A DNA stretch of 64,000 nucleotides, from contig NZ_CP036281.1 of the NCBI RefSeq assembly GCF_007750395.1, forward strand, positions 4,673,001 through 4,737,000. The letters run 5' to 3'. Shown here piece by piece: positions 9,280-17,687 of this stretch. The position numbers and the translations under genes are program-made. How positions within the stretch are numbered: the first letter of the stretch is position 1; the number at the start of each line of letters is the position of its first letter. Origin of the DNA: Polystyrenella longa. GTDB lineage: Bacteria; Planctomycetota; Planctomycetia; Planctomycetales; Planctomycetaceae. The notes below the pieces were generated by a model, which was not told where the DNA came from, did not search any database, and was given only the letters and a program-made list of their open reading frames with translations.

Positions 9280-9658
9280 TGCAAATCCTTGCGAGGAGGA
9301 AGTTCCATCGAGAGGGAGAACCAGCTAACACACGCCTCGAGATTGAATCAGGGTGTGTCAGACTCTCATTTTATCAAGCTGGCGGCGGATCTCAATCACC
9401 TTCGCTTGGACCAAATAGGAGAGTGAAGAAAATGGTCGGCAGGCTCTACCCTGTCCGTATAATCGACTACAGAATAAGTAAAATGGCGTTCCAGCACAGA
9501 TATTCTACAGCCAAGAGGTCCCCCCCCCCGGACTCCCTTTGCACCTGCATTTCAGCTGCGTTAAACTGGCGTTAAACTGTTTGTAGCTAGACCCTTTTCT
9601 CGACGCGACAGAGCAGTTCGAGGTTTTAAGTCTCCCCCTGTTCAAGGTTCAGCATTTC
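9280..9658. promoter_or_regulatory. Divergent dnaE/glnE intergenic region
   Basis: This 379-base gap should hold the outward promoters of dnaE and glnE. Two simple repeats stand out: a run of ten C at 9520-9529 and an 11-base unit (gcgttaaactg) repeated perfectly head to tail at 9558-9579, about 80 bases before the glnE start. I could not identify convincing -35/-10 pairs. No gene is evident in it. Confidence 0.4.
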
Positions 9659-12600
9659 ATGTTCGAGGATTATTCCCGGCTGCTTAACTCCAGTAAATTG
9701 ACCGACGAACAGGCGGCCCAGATTCTGGGGCCAGTCGGTTTTGATGATTTGCCGAAAGCCAGGCAGCGTTTTGCGGAATTGTGCCCCGACGATGAGTGCC
9801 GTGAATCACTGGGGCGATGCCTCAACACCCTCCTGGTCGCCCTTTCCGATACTGCTTCTCCTGATGGCTCGTTGATTAACTTCGAAAGGTACGTTCAGTC
9901 TGTTGAAGATAGATCGGTCCTGTTTGAATACCTGGCCAATAATCCTCGCGGAGTCGAGATTCTGATTAAGCTGTTCGTCGGCAGCCAGTTCCTGACGGAA
10001 ATCCTGCTGCGAAATCCGGACTACCTGAACAGACTGACGCGTCACAAACGTCTTTCCGAATTTAAATATCTCCAACAATTCATTGAGGAAGAAAAGAAGG
10101 CGACGGATCCGTATCCGACACTCAATGAAAAACTCAACGCGATTCGGCGGTACCAGCACTGGGAATTGCTCCGCATCGGCGCCTGCGATTCATTCGGATT
10201 GCTCGATTTAAAATCGGTGACGGTTCAACTTTCCCTTCTGGCAGACAGTTTAATCCAAAGCTGTCTGCGTTTGGTGGCTGAAGACTTAAAGGTAGATGTC
10301 TCCAATTTTGTTGTCATCGGTTTTGGCAAACTGGGTGGCGAAGAGATCAATTACAGTTCCGATATCGACCTCGTTTTTCTGACCGATGAAGATGCTGCCC
10401 GATTCTGGGGTCTCGGCCAGAAATTAATCAACGCGTTGATGGCGTCCACGGGCGAAGGCTTCATGTACCGGGTCGATATGCGATTGCGTCCGTGGGGTCG
10501 TTCGGGAGCGCTGGTGAACACCGTTAAGGCACACATCGATTACCTGAAAAAGCATGGCATGACCTGGGAAAAGCAGGCGCTGCTAAAAGCGAGAATCATT
10601 GCCGGCAATAGTGACATCGGAAAAGACTTCCTGCGCCAGGTGGATGAGTTCATCTTCACTCTGCCGGAAAAGGCAGTGCGTGAAAACATTGACAGCATGA
10701 AAAGCAAGATCGAGAAAAAGATCGAGAAGCAGGGGCATGTCTGGGGAGAAGTTAAACAGGGGCCTGGGTCAATTCGAGATATTGAATTTGTGACTCAATA
10801 CATCCAGCTGCGATACGGGGGCGAAAACCGATCCATTCGCCATTTCACGACGTTGGAAGCCTTAATTCGACTGGCTGACTTCGGTTACATCAATGCCGAA
10901 GAATACCGACAGCTGTCTACGGGGTATTCGTTCCTCCGCACGATCGAGCACTCTCTGCAGCTAATGCATTACAAACAGACGCATCATCTGCCGGAAAGTG
11001 ATCGGGAGATGGCTTACCTCGCCCGACGGCTCGATTACCCATCGGCGAAACAGTTCATCAAGCAGTATGAGCAACACAGTTCGGCTATCCGGAGGATCTA
11101 CGAAAAATACATTCTGAAGAAGGGAAATAAAGACGCGACTCCCTCCCCGGATTTGAATCCGGACTTTTCACATATCGTCACGACATACAAGAAAGTCTTT
11201 GAACAGGACCAGATTGATTTTCATATTCGCATGATGAAAAAGTTAAACGACGATCAAATCGTTTCTATTCAATCGCGTCAAAAACCGGAAGATCTTTGGG
11301 AGCTCACTGTGATCGGTTTCAATATGCGCGGGAGTTTTTCTGTCGTTTGCGGACTGCTGTTTGTCTATGGATTTAATATCGAAGGGGGGCACGCCTTTAC
11401 CAATCTTGATGTCTCGCCGGAAAATGTCGTGATTGGAAATCTGGATGTTCACGATAGCAAGCGAAAATTCATCAACGTCTTTCTGCTTAAGCCCCCCCTG
11501 GAAGAAGTTCTGCCCGAAGTTTGGGACCGGTATCAGGCAGACCTTTGCGAATTACTGACGGAAATCAAGGAGGGGAGACTGGAGGAAGCTCAGGGAAGAT
11601 TGGCGAAAAGAGTCGCCCATGCACTGAAAGATGTCCCTTCAACACAGGCGAATCTGTACCCGGTCACGATTGAGATCGACAATGATCGTTCGACCCATTC
11701 GACCGTCCTGACAATTGAATCGGAAGATACGATCGGCTTTCTGTATGAGATGGCGAACGCCTTGTCGTTAAACGAAGTCGATGTCGGCCGTGTCATCATC
11801 ACGAGCGAAAACAGCATTGTTCACGATACGATTTTCGTGACCACAGACGATGGCAGTAAAATCACGGACCCCAAACAACTGGACGAACTGCGTGCTGCGA
11901 TTGTCCTGATTAAACACTTCACGCATTTGCTGCCGCACTCTCCTAATCCGGAAACGGCATTACTTCATTTTCGCGACTTCCTGATTCACGTGTTTAATCA
12001 ACCCGACTGGGCTGCGGACTTAGCGTCTCTGCGAAAACCAGACGTCTTGAACGCGCTCGCGCGTTTATTAGGGGTGAGCGACTTCCTGTGGGAAGACTTT
12101 CTCCGTTTACAATTGTCAAACCTGTTCCCGGTGCTGAAGGATACAGAATCGCTGAAAGTCCGAAAGGAGAAGGAAGACCTGCGGAACGAATTGAATGAGA
12201 TTCTATCGGGGCAATCGAGCAAAGAAGGCAAAATCGACGCCCTGAATGCGTTTAAAGATCGCGAGATGTTCCGAATCGATATGCGGCACATCCTTGATCT
12301 GATCACTGAATTCGGAGACTTCTCAGCCGAACTATCGGATCTGGCTGAGGTGGTGGTGGAATCGGCGACGAACCTGTGTTTGCAGGCCCTGACAGACCGT
12401 TATGGGTCTCCGCTACAGGAAGATGGTAGTCCCTGTCGGTTCTCTGTTTGTGCCTTGGGCAAATGCGGCGGGCGGGAGTTGGGTTTCGCTTCGGACATTG
12501 AATTAGTGTTTCTGTACGAAGGGAGTGGAAAAACAGAGGGACCGGAATCGATCACAACCAATGAATTCTTCCAGCATCTGGTTGAACAATTCAAACAGAC

Positions 12601-13282
12601 TATTCGCGCCCGTCAGGAAGGGATTTTTCAACTTGACCTGCGATTACGTCCTTATGGTCGCGCGGGCAGTCTGGCCGTTTCTAAAGAGGCGTTCGAGAAA
12701 TACTTTTCCCATGATGGTCCCGCCTGGCCTTATGAACGGCAGGCACTGGTAAAGCTTCGGCATGTGTGCGGAGATGAGAAGTTCGGACACATCATGACAA
12801 CCTTACGCGACGAACTAATCTACCACGGCCCCCCCTTCGACGTGTCCGCCATGCGCGCGATGCGAGAAAAGCAGGTTCGTCAGTTGATTAAAGGGAGTAC
12901 GCTGAATGCCAAACTGAGCCCCGGTGGTCTGGTCGACATTGAATACCTCGTTCAGGGGTTGCAGATCAATTATGGTCGAGCGAATTTCCTGCTTCGGTCC
13001 AGTAATACTCGCCAGGCGATCAGTGCTCTCCACATGTCGGGCATTTTCTCGCCAGAGAACTTCGAAAAACTCCGCACCGCGCACATGTTTCAACGAAGAT
13101 TGATTGATGCCCTGAGAATGGTCCGCGGGAACGCCAAGGATTTGACGGTTCCTGCTGTCGACAGTGAAGAGTTCGAATTTCTCGCCCGTCGGCTGGGTTA
13201 TCAATCGAACACAGCAAAATTAAAGAATGATCTGGAAGAGTCGATCACTAATGTCCTCGAAATCAGCCGGGCCTTAATGTAG
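9659..13282 (+). CDS. glnE: Glutamine synthetase adenylyltransferase with internal ACT-like domains
   Basis: A 1207-residue GlnE homolog, about 260 residues longer than E. coli GlnE (946). The N-terminal nucleotidyltransferase motif GFGKLGGEEINYSSDIDLVF lies at residues 221-240 and a second, ALGKCGGRELGFASDIELVF, at about 930-950. Each is followed by an RLRPxGRxGxL segment and a GuxxDIEYxVQ-type helical domain. Between the halves, residues 545-605 (VIGFNMRGSFSVVCGLLF, then GFNIEGGHAF) and 680-735 (VLTIESEDTIGFLYEMANAL, then HDTIFVTTDDG) look like two ACT domains of the GlnD type, which bind glutamine. GlnE adds and removes AMP on glutamine synthetase. Built-in ACT domains would let it sense glutamine without PII; that is inference. 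The second active site has Asp-x-Glu in place of Asp-x-Asp. Confidence 0.9.
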   Translation: MFEDYSRLLNSSKLTDEQAAQILGPVGFDDLPKARQRFAELCPDDECRESLGRCLNTLLVALSDTASPDGSLINFERYVQSVEDRSVLFEYLANNPRGVEILIKLFVGSQFLTEILLRNPDYLNRLTRHKRLSEFKYLQQFIEEEKKATDPYPTLNEKLNAIRRYQHWELLRIGACDSFGLLDLKSVTVQLSLLADSLIQSCLRLVAEDLKVDVSNFVVIGFGKLGGEEINYSSDIDLVFLTDEDAARFWGLGQKLINALMASTGEGFMYRVDMRLRPWGRSGALVNTVKAHIDYLKKHGMTWEKQALLKARIIAGNSDIGKDFLRQVDEFIFTLPEKAVRENIDSMKSKIEKKIEKQGHVWGEVKQGPGSIRDIEFVTQYIQLRYGGENRSIRHFTTLEALIRLADFGYINAEEYRQLSTGYSFLRTIEHSLQLMHYKQTHHLPESDREMAYLARRLDYPSAKQFIKQYEQHSSAIRRIYEKYILKKGNKDATPSPDLNPDFSHIVTTYKKVFEQDQIDFHIRMMKKLNDDQIVSIQSRQKPEDLWELTVIGFNMRGSFSVVCGLLFVYGFNIEGGHAFTNLDVSPENVVIGNLDVHDSKRKFINVFLLKPPLEEVLPEVWDRYQADLCELLTEIKEGRLEEAQGRLAKRVAHALKDVPSTQANLYPVTIEIDNDRSTHSTVLTIESEDTIGFLYEMANALSLNEVDVGRVIITSENSIVHDTIFVTTDDGSKITDPKQLDELRAAIVLIKHFTHLLPHSPNPETALLHFRDFLIHVFNQPDWAADLASLRKPDVLNALARLLGVSDFLWEDFLRLQLSNLFPVLKDTESLKVRKEKEDLRNELNEILSGQSSKEGKIDALNAFKDREMFRIDMRHILDLITEFGDFSAELSDLAEVVVESATNLCLQALTDRYGSPLQEDGSPCRFSVCALGKCGGRELGFASDIELVFLYEGSGKTEGPESITTNEFFQHLVEQFKQTIRARQEGIFQLDLRLRPYGRAGSLAVSKEAFEKYFSHDGPAWPYERQALVKLRHVCGDEKFGHIMTTLRDELIYHGPPFDVSAMRAMREKQVRQLIKGSTLNAKLSPGGLVDIEYLVQGLQINYGRANFLLRSSNTRQAISALHMSGIFSPENFEKLRTAHMFQRRLIDALRMVRGNAKDLTVPAVDSEEFEFLARRLGYQSNTAKLKNDLEESITNVLEISRALM

Positions 13283-13336
13283 ACGCCGCGGCAGGATAGA
13301 CCGAATCCCACCGTCAAAGTCGGAGCACAGAAATCG

Positions 13337-13394
13337 ATCTGGCTCTGATTCAGGCAAGTTGCTAAGATTCTCGACTTCTCCCCCTGAGCCAGAT
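13337..13394 (+). repeat. Inverted repeat downstream of glnE
   Basis: ATCTGGCTC at 13337-13345 is matched perfectly in reverse complement by GAGCCAGAT at 13386-13394, with 40 bases between. It lies 55 bases after the glnE stop codon. A long-loop hairpin or the end of a transcript is possible, but there is no T-run after it, so I do not call it a terminator. Confidence 0.3.
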
Positions 13395-13509
13395 TGCGCT
13401 CTGGTGGAAGAAAAGGCGTAAACCTAGAACCAGACTAGCTTTACGAAAACAATACATTTGAATTAAATTCGCGATCACTCGAACACGAATGGGAAGGATC
13501 CCGCTGCCA

Positions 13510-14781
13510 ATGTTCGATTTAATTTCATCTAACCTGAAATCCGGGCGTCTGCAACGAATGGAATCACACGCACCTCTTCACACTTTGCGACAGCCAGTTT
13601 TGTCGCTGAAGACAATTTTGTCGCTGAAGACAGCTTCCTCGCTGACTCGCTCGTTCTTGCTTTTGCTGTTTTGCGCGATGCCGCTTGCCGCACAGGAAAC
13701 TCCGGAGGAAGGCCGTGCCAGAATTCCGCGCCCTGAAGTGAAAAAGCCAAAGGATCCCCAACGCGAAAAGGCTCTTCAGAAGGTACTGGAGAACTGGTCT
13801 GAATCTTCCAAACGGATAGATCGATTGGAAGCCGAACATATCCATTACAAATTTGACCACACGTTTCAAGTTGTGTATCAATCCCGCGGAAAGGTCTTCT
13901 TCGAAGCGCCTGGAAAAGGCCGCATCGACATGCAACCGATCAAGCAGGGCAACAATGGCGGCGTTGGTGCCAAGCACGAAGTTGAACACAACGGCGTAAA
14001 ACGAAAATATAACATTCAGGAGGATCAGGAAGAGAGTTGGATCTCGGATGGCGAACTGATCACACAGATCAAAGAGTCCGATAAAACTTATATCGAACTT
14101 CCAATACCAAAAGAACTTCATGGTTCTAACGTGATGAATGGTCCCCTTCCATTTTTATTCGGACTTCCACCAGAAGAAGCGCGTCGTCGATTTGATCTGG
14201 AATTGATGGACCTGACCAAAGATTCAATAGTCATTAAAGCCACGCCCCGTACTGCCATGGACCACCAGAACTTCAAGGTTGCCCTGATTAAGCTGAGTCC
14301 GCAGAACTATCTTCCGCAGGGCGTCAAGTTGTTCGAGGGGTCGGATTCTGATGAAACCTACATGTTCAAAGATTTTGAGATTAACAAAAAAGGTTTCCTG
14401 GGTGGCGTGTTTGACAAAGATCCATTTAAGCCGAATTTGTCTAGATATTCGAGGGTTCAATTACCTGAAGACGAAAAGCAGAACAAAACAACGATGATGC
14501 CTCAGCTTGGCGGGCAGCAACTCCCCGTGCCTCGTCCGCAAACTCAAAACGTAACACCGATCGTTCCTCCCGATAAATTTCCGAATCTGATCGGACTTGG
14601 TCACAAAGAGGCGAAAGCCGAAGCGGAAAAACTCGGTTTTAAAACAAGCTTTGTCCCAGGTAAGTCGATGGAGAACGAAGAATATCATTACAAAGTCTAC
14701 GACATGCAAGTGATCGAAAAAGACGGGGAAAAGGTCTTAAGAATGACCGTGTACGACAATCCCAATCGCGTAAAGAATTGA
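13510..14781 (+). CDS. Secreted LolA-like protein with C-terminal PASTA-like domain
   Basis: A signal peptide precedes cleavage near LAAQETPEEG. I favour the ATG at 13510, 10 bases after a GGAAGGA site; an ATG at 13489 is also in frame. The leader contains a small in-frame DNA repeat (tttgtcgctgaagaca twice, 13600-13635) giving LSLKT twice. The central region (KVLENWSESSKRIDRLEAEH onward) is a beta-rich LolA-like domain resembling the planctomycete-specific family TIGR03009. Residues from FPNLIGLGHKEAKAEAEKLG onward have the PASTA pattern known from penicillin-binding proteins and Ser/Thr kinases. A role at the cell surface or in lipid or peptide binding is inferred. Substrate unknown. Confidence 0.7.
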   Translation: MFDLISSNLKSGRLQRMESHAPLHTLRQPVLSLKTILSLKTASSLTRSFLLLLFCAMPLAAQETPEEGRARIPRPEVKKPKDPQREKALQKVLENWSESSKRIDRLEAEHIHYKFDHTFQVVYQSRGKVFFEAPGKGRIDMQPIKQGNNGGVGAKHEVEHNGVKRKYNIQEDQEESWISDGELITQIKESDKTYIELPIPKELHGSNVMNGPLPFLFGLPPEEARRRFDLELMDLTKDSIVIKATPRTAMDHQNFKVALIKLSPQNYLPQGVKLFEGSDSDETYMFKDFEINKKGFLGGVFDKDPFKPNLSRYSRVQLPEDEKQNKTTMMPQLGGQQLPVPRPQTQNVTPIVPPDKFPNLIGLGHKEAKAEAEKLGFKTSFVPGKSMENEEYHYKVYDMQVIEKDGEKVLRMTVYDNPNRVKN

Positions 14782-14791
14782 TGGAGAACCG

Positions 14792-14812
14792 CCCCCTTCA
14801 AAGAAGGGGCCG
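14792..14812 (+). terminator. Possible hairpin terminator
   Basis: A six-base stem (CCCCTT with AAGGGG) and a five-base loop lie about 12 bases after the stop codon at 14781. Only a weak T-rich stretch follows, so termination is not certain. Confidence 0.3.
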
Positions 14813-14963
14813 TGTTTCGAACAGTCTTAGGATGTAATTGACCGATACCTCCCGGTCCCCTAGACTTAAAGATGAGTGCGGAATTGCAGGAGGAGCCCTT
14901 TCGTCTCCCCCTGTTTACCTTTAACCGCACGATCCACTTTCAGGAAAGTCGCAGGTTAGCCGG

Positions 14964-15920
14964 GTGCGAAAACTCATTATTGATGCAGATCCAGGAATCG
15001 GAAGTGCCCTGACGCTCATCGCCGCCATGCAGGATCCTGAAATTGACCTGCTGGCGATTACTGCTACGGCAGGACGCGTGAGCGCGGCCCAGGCATCCAG
15101 CAACATCCAGGCACTGGTGGATTTGTTCGACCCGCCCAAAAGGCCCCGTATTGGTTGGGCTGCGGAAAACGTATCGGCTCTCCCTCAATTTCCCGAGGAA
15201 CCCTGCTCTGCCCTGCTGAATGGAAAGCTGGGTCTGGGGGATTTTGAATTTAATCCTCCCCAGCCTCATCATCGGATTGATTCGCCCAAAGTCCTCTCAG
15301 AACTGACGCGAGAGTACCCGAATGAGATTACTCTACTGACCTTGGGACCGCTGACGAATGTCGCGCGGGTAAATGACTATCATCCCGGTATTCTGCAGAA
15401 ACTCCACGAGATCGTGATCGTAGGTGGTTCCCATCACCATAGTGGCGACATTACTCCTGCTGCCGAGTTCAATTTCTACGCCGATCCCCCCAGTGCGCGG
15501 ACAGTCTTGTCTGTTCCTGCGACTAAGACACTTGTGCCGCTCGACGTGAGCGAGAAGATCGAAATGACGTACGAACAATTTTCGGACTGGTTTGAGCAAT
15601 CGCCAACATCACTCGGTCAGCTGTTACGAGAGATGATCCCCGCCTGCTTCAGGTTGCATCACCAGCTATTGGGAAGAGAATGTATTCCACTTCGGGAAAT
15701 GGTTGGGCTGGCGGTTGCTGCCCGTCCGCTGACGGCAGAATCGAAACAAATCGCCGTAGCTGTCGAATGTCAGGGTAAACTGACGCGGGGCATGACCATC
15801 TTCGATGAACGACCGCACCCCACCTGGAAACCGAATGTGGAACTGGTCACCACGCTTGATTCACAGGGTGTTCTCGATTACTGTCGAACCATGTTGCAAG
15901 GCTGCGGAAAGTCTGTTTAA
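14964..15920 (+). CDS. Nucleoside hydrolase family protein with altered active site
   Basis: The 318-residue protein has the inosine-uridine nucleoside hydrolase fold. These enzymes cut the N-glycosidic bond of ribonucleosides using a bound calcium. The glycine loop LGPLTNVA and AEFNFYADPPSA (the EFN substrate motif) are conserved. The N-terminal signature, normally DxDPGxDD, reads DADPGIGSA, so both terminal aspartates, one a calcium ligand, are Gly13 and Ser14. The C-terminal HDP motif appears as REM. The general-base Asp (Asp9) remains. It is therefore either a changed-substrate enzyme or an inactive relative. It starts at GTG and precedes the GcvH-like gene by 64 bases. Confidence 0.75.
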   Translation: MRKLIIDADPGIGSALTLIAAMQDPEIDLLAITATAGRVSAAQASSNIQALVDLFDPPKRPRIGWAAENVSALPQFPEEPCSALLNGKLGLGDFEFNPPQPHHRIDSPKVLSELTREYPNEITLLTLGPLTNVARVNDYHPGILQKLHEIVIVGGSHHHSGDITPAAEFNFYADPPSARTVLSVPATKTLVPLDVSEKIEMTYEQFSDWFEQSPTSLGQLLREMIPACFRLHHQLLGRECIPLREMVGLAVAARPLTAESKQIAVAVECQGKLTRGMTIFDERPHPTWKPNVELVTTLDSQGVLDYCRTMLQGCGKSV

Positions 15921-15984
15921 GCCTGATTTATTTGCCTGCTAACCTCCACCGTTCGCTCCCGCCCCACCAAGGTTTGCTTTCTGT

Positions 15985-16446
15985 ATGACTGACTCCGCCG
16001 AGCCATTAGTATTCATGATGGGCCAGTTCGAAGCGGTCATCCCTCAAGACCGTGTCTACAGCACCAAGCACCTCTGGTTACAGAAACTAGAGCCGCAATT
16101 ATATCGCGTCGGATTCACCAGCTATTCGGTCCGCTTGCTACAGGACGTCTATTTTCTGGAATGGCGAGTCGAAGCCCCAACCATCCTCCGAGAAAAGCAG
16201 GAGATCGGGGAAGTGGAAAGCTCCAAGGCACTTTCCACCCTATACGCCCCCGCCGTCGGCGAACTTGTCCAGTTCAATGAACATTTGCTGGAAGACCCAA
16301 CTCCTATCAATACCGATTGTTATGGAACTGGCTGGTTGTATGATCTCCGCACAACTGCGATAATGAAAACACCAGCAGAATATGTCGCCCACCTCGACGA
16401 GGGGTGGGAGAAAACGCAAAATATGCTGAAAGGGCAGATCAATTAA
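15985..16446 (+). CDS. gcvH: GcvH-like lipoyl carrier protein
   Basis: A 153-residue homolog of the glycine cleavage H protein, whose lipoyl arm carries the aminomethyl group. The motif IGEVESSKALSTLYAPAVGE contains the lipoylation lysine, Lys81 (usual form ESVKA). YSTKHLWL matches the family's YTKEHEWL start, and the C-terminal GTGWLYDL and EYVAHLDEGW segments match as well. It is about 25 residues longer than the usual 127-130, mainly at the N terminus. No gcvT or gcvP is visible nearby, so it is an orphan copy that may serve another lipoyl-dependent system. The next gene is a two-cluster Fe-S protein 98 bases downstream. Confidence 0.75.
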   Translation: MTDSAEPLVFMMGQFEAVIPQDRVYSTKHLWLQKLEPQLYRVGFTSYSVRLLQDVYFLEWRVEAPTILREKQEIGEVESSKALSTLYAPAVGELVQFNEHLLEDPTPINTDCYGTGWLYDLRTTAIMKTPAEYVAHLDEGWEKTQNMLKGQIN

Positions 16447-16544
16447 CGATTTGCTTTGAAGCGTCTACAGGCGTCGTTCGTGCCAGTGCGTTGCGATTCA
16501 TTCCCACGGTTCTCATGTATTGATCAATCCAGGGCAGACCATTT

Positions 16545-17684
16545 ATGGCCGGAAAAAAACTAACGGTAGTCATCTCGCAGGCACAGGGTAAACATCCTGT
16601 CCGCTCCAAATTGGAGGAAGAGGTCGCCGGTTCCCTTCTGATGGATCCGCGAGTCAGTATCTCACTGATTCCGAATCTGTACGATATGGCCGCCGACCAT
16701 ACCGGGCTCGTTTTTCTGCGCTCGCTAAAAGGTCCATTCGTACTGTTGGGTTGGCAATACCCTCGCGCACTTCACTGGACATTAGACCGCCAGCAAATCC
16801 CCGGCCACGAAGGCGTGACGGAGCTGATTGATGACGCCGACGAAGACGAGGAAGAACTCGAAACGGAGCCAAGCGAATCGATTGGTTCCACAAAGACTCC
16901 AAACCGAAACATCTACTGTATCGACATGCGTGTCTCGTCCAATCCTCAGGAGTACGTTGACGAGATTCACCGAATCTTCGAAGAAGAAAACCAGCAACCA
17001 GAAGAGAACGACCAGCTTGTCCAACTCTCCTTCAATCCCACGTCCAATGGGAACAGATCGACCAATGGTTCTTCAAATGGATCCACCAACGGTGCCCATT
17101 CCAACGGTTCCTCCCAGAATGGGAATTCGGCTCCATTATTTGACCTGACGCAATTCATCTTAGACCCGGCGAAGGTCGAAGCCGCTTCTCCCCAGGAGGA
17201 GATTGCTCTTCTGAAATCAGCCCAACCACCGATAAAGCGTCGTTGGTATCCTGTCATCGATTACAGTCGCTGCACGAACTGCATGGAGTGTATTGATTTC
17301 TGTCTATTCGGGGTTTACGGCGTCGATAGCATCGACCGAATTCTGGTGGAAGAACAAGACAACTGCAAAAAAGGATGCCCCGCCTGCAGCCGAGTCTGCC
17401 CGGAAAACGCGATCATCTTCCCCGGACATAAAACCCCCGCCATTGCCGGTGCCGAAGGGGAAGTCGCTGGCCTGAAGATTGACCTTTCCAAATTGTTTGG
17501 TGGTTCGGATGAAGACGCCGTCGATCTTGCCGTTCGCGAAAGAGACGCCGAGTTGATGGCTGATGGCCGTGAGCTGGTTGGAAAATCGGTCGGCCTCTCC
17601 GAACGATACGTCGGTCGATCTGATAACCGGGAACGGGACGATCTCGACGACTTGATGGACGAGCTGGATGACTTGGGAATCTAA
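16545..17684 (+). CDS. Two-cluster ferredoxin-like Fe-S protein
   Basis: A 379-residue protein whose N-terminal 115 residues resemble no domain I know. An acidic linker and a low-complexity Asn/Gly/Ser tract (about residues 168-190) precede the Fe-S part. Two ferredoxin-type cysteine groups lie at residues 243-290: [11 protein letters not shown] (CxxCxxCxxxC) and [13 protein letters not shown], where the first gap is three residues instead of two. Both can hold [4Fe-4S] clusters. The C terminus is acidic and coiled-coil-like. It sits three bases before the terpene cyclase gene, so co-translation is likely and an electron-transfer role for that pathway is possible. That role is inference. Confidence 0.7.
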   Translation: MAGKKLTVVISQAQGKHPVRSKLEEEVAGSLLMDPRVSISLIPNLYDMAADHTGLVFLRSLKGPFVLLGWQYPRALHWTLDRQQIPGHEGVTELIDDADEDEEELETEPSESIGSTKTPNRNIYCIDMRVSSNPQEYVDEIHRIFEEENQQPEENDQLVQLSFNPTSNGNRSTNGSSNGSTNGAHSNGSSQNGNSAPLFDLTQFILDPAKVEAASPQEEIALLKSAQPPIKRRWYPVIDYSRCTNCMECIDFCLFGVYGVDSIDRILVEEQDNCKKGCPACSRVCPENAIIFPGHKTPAIAGAEGEVAGLKIDLSKLFGGSDEDAVDLAVRERDAELMADGRELVGKSVGLSERYVGRSDNRERDDLDDLMDELDDLGI

Positions 17685-17687
17685 TCT

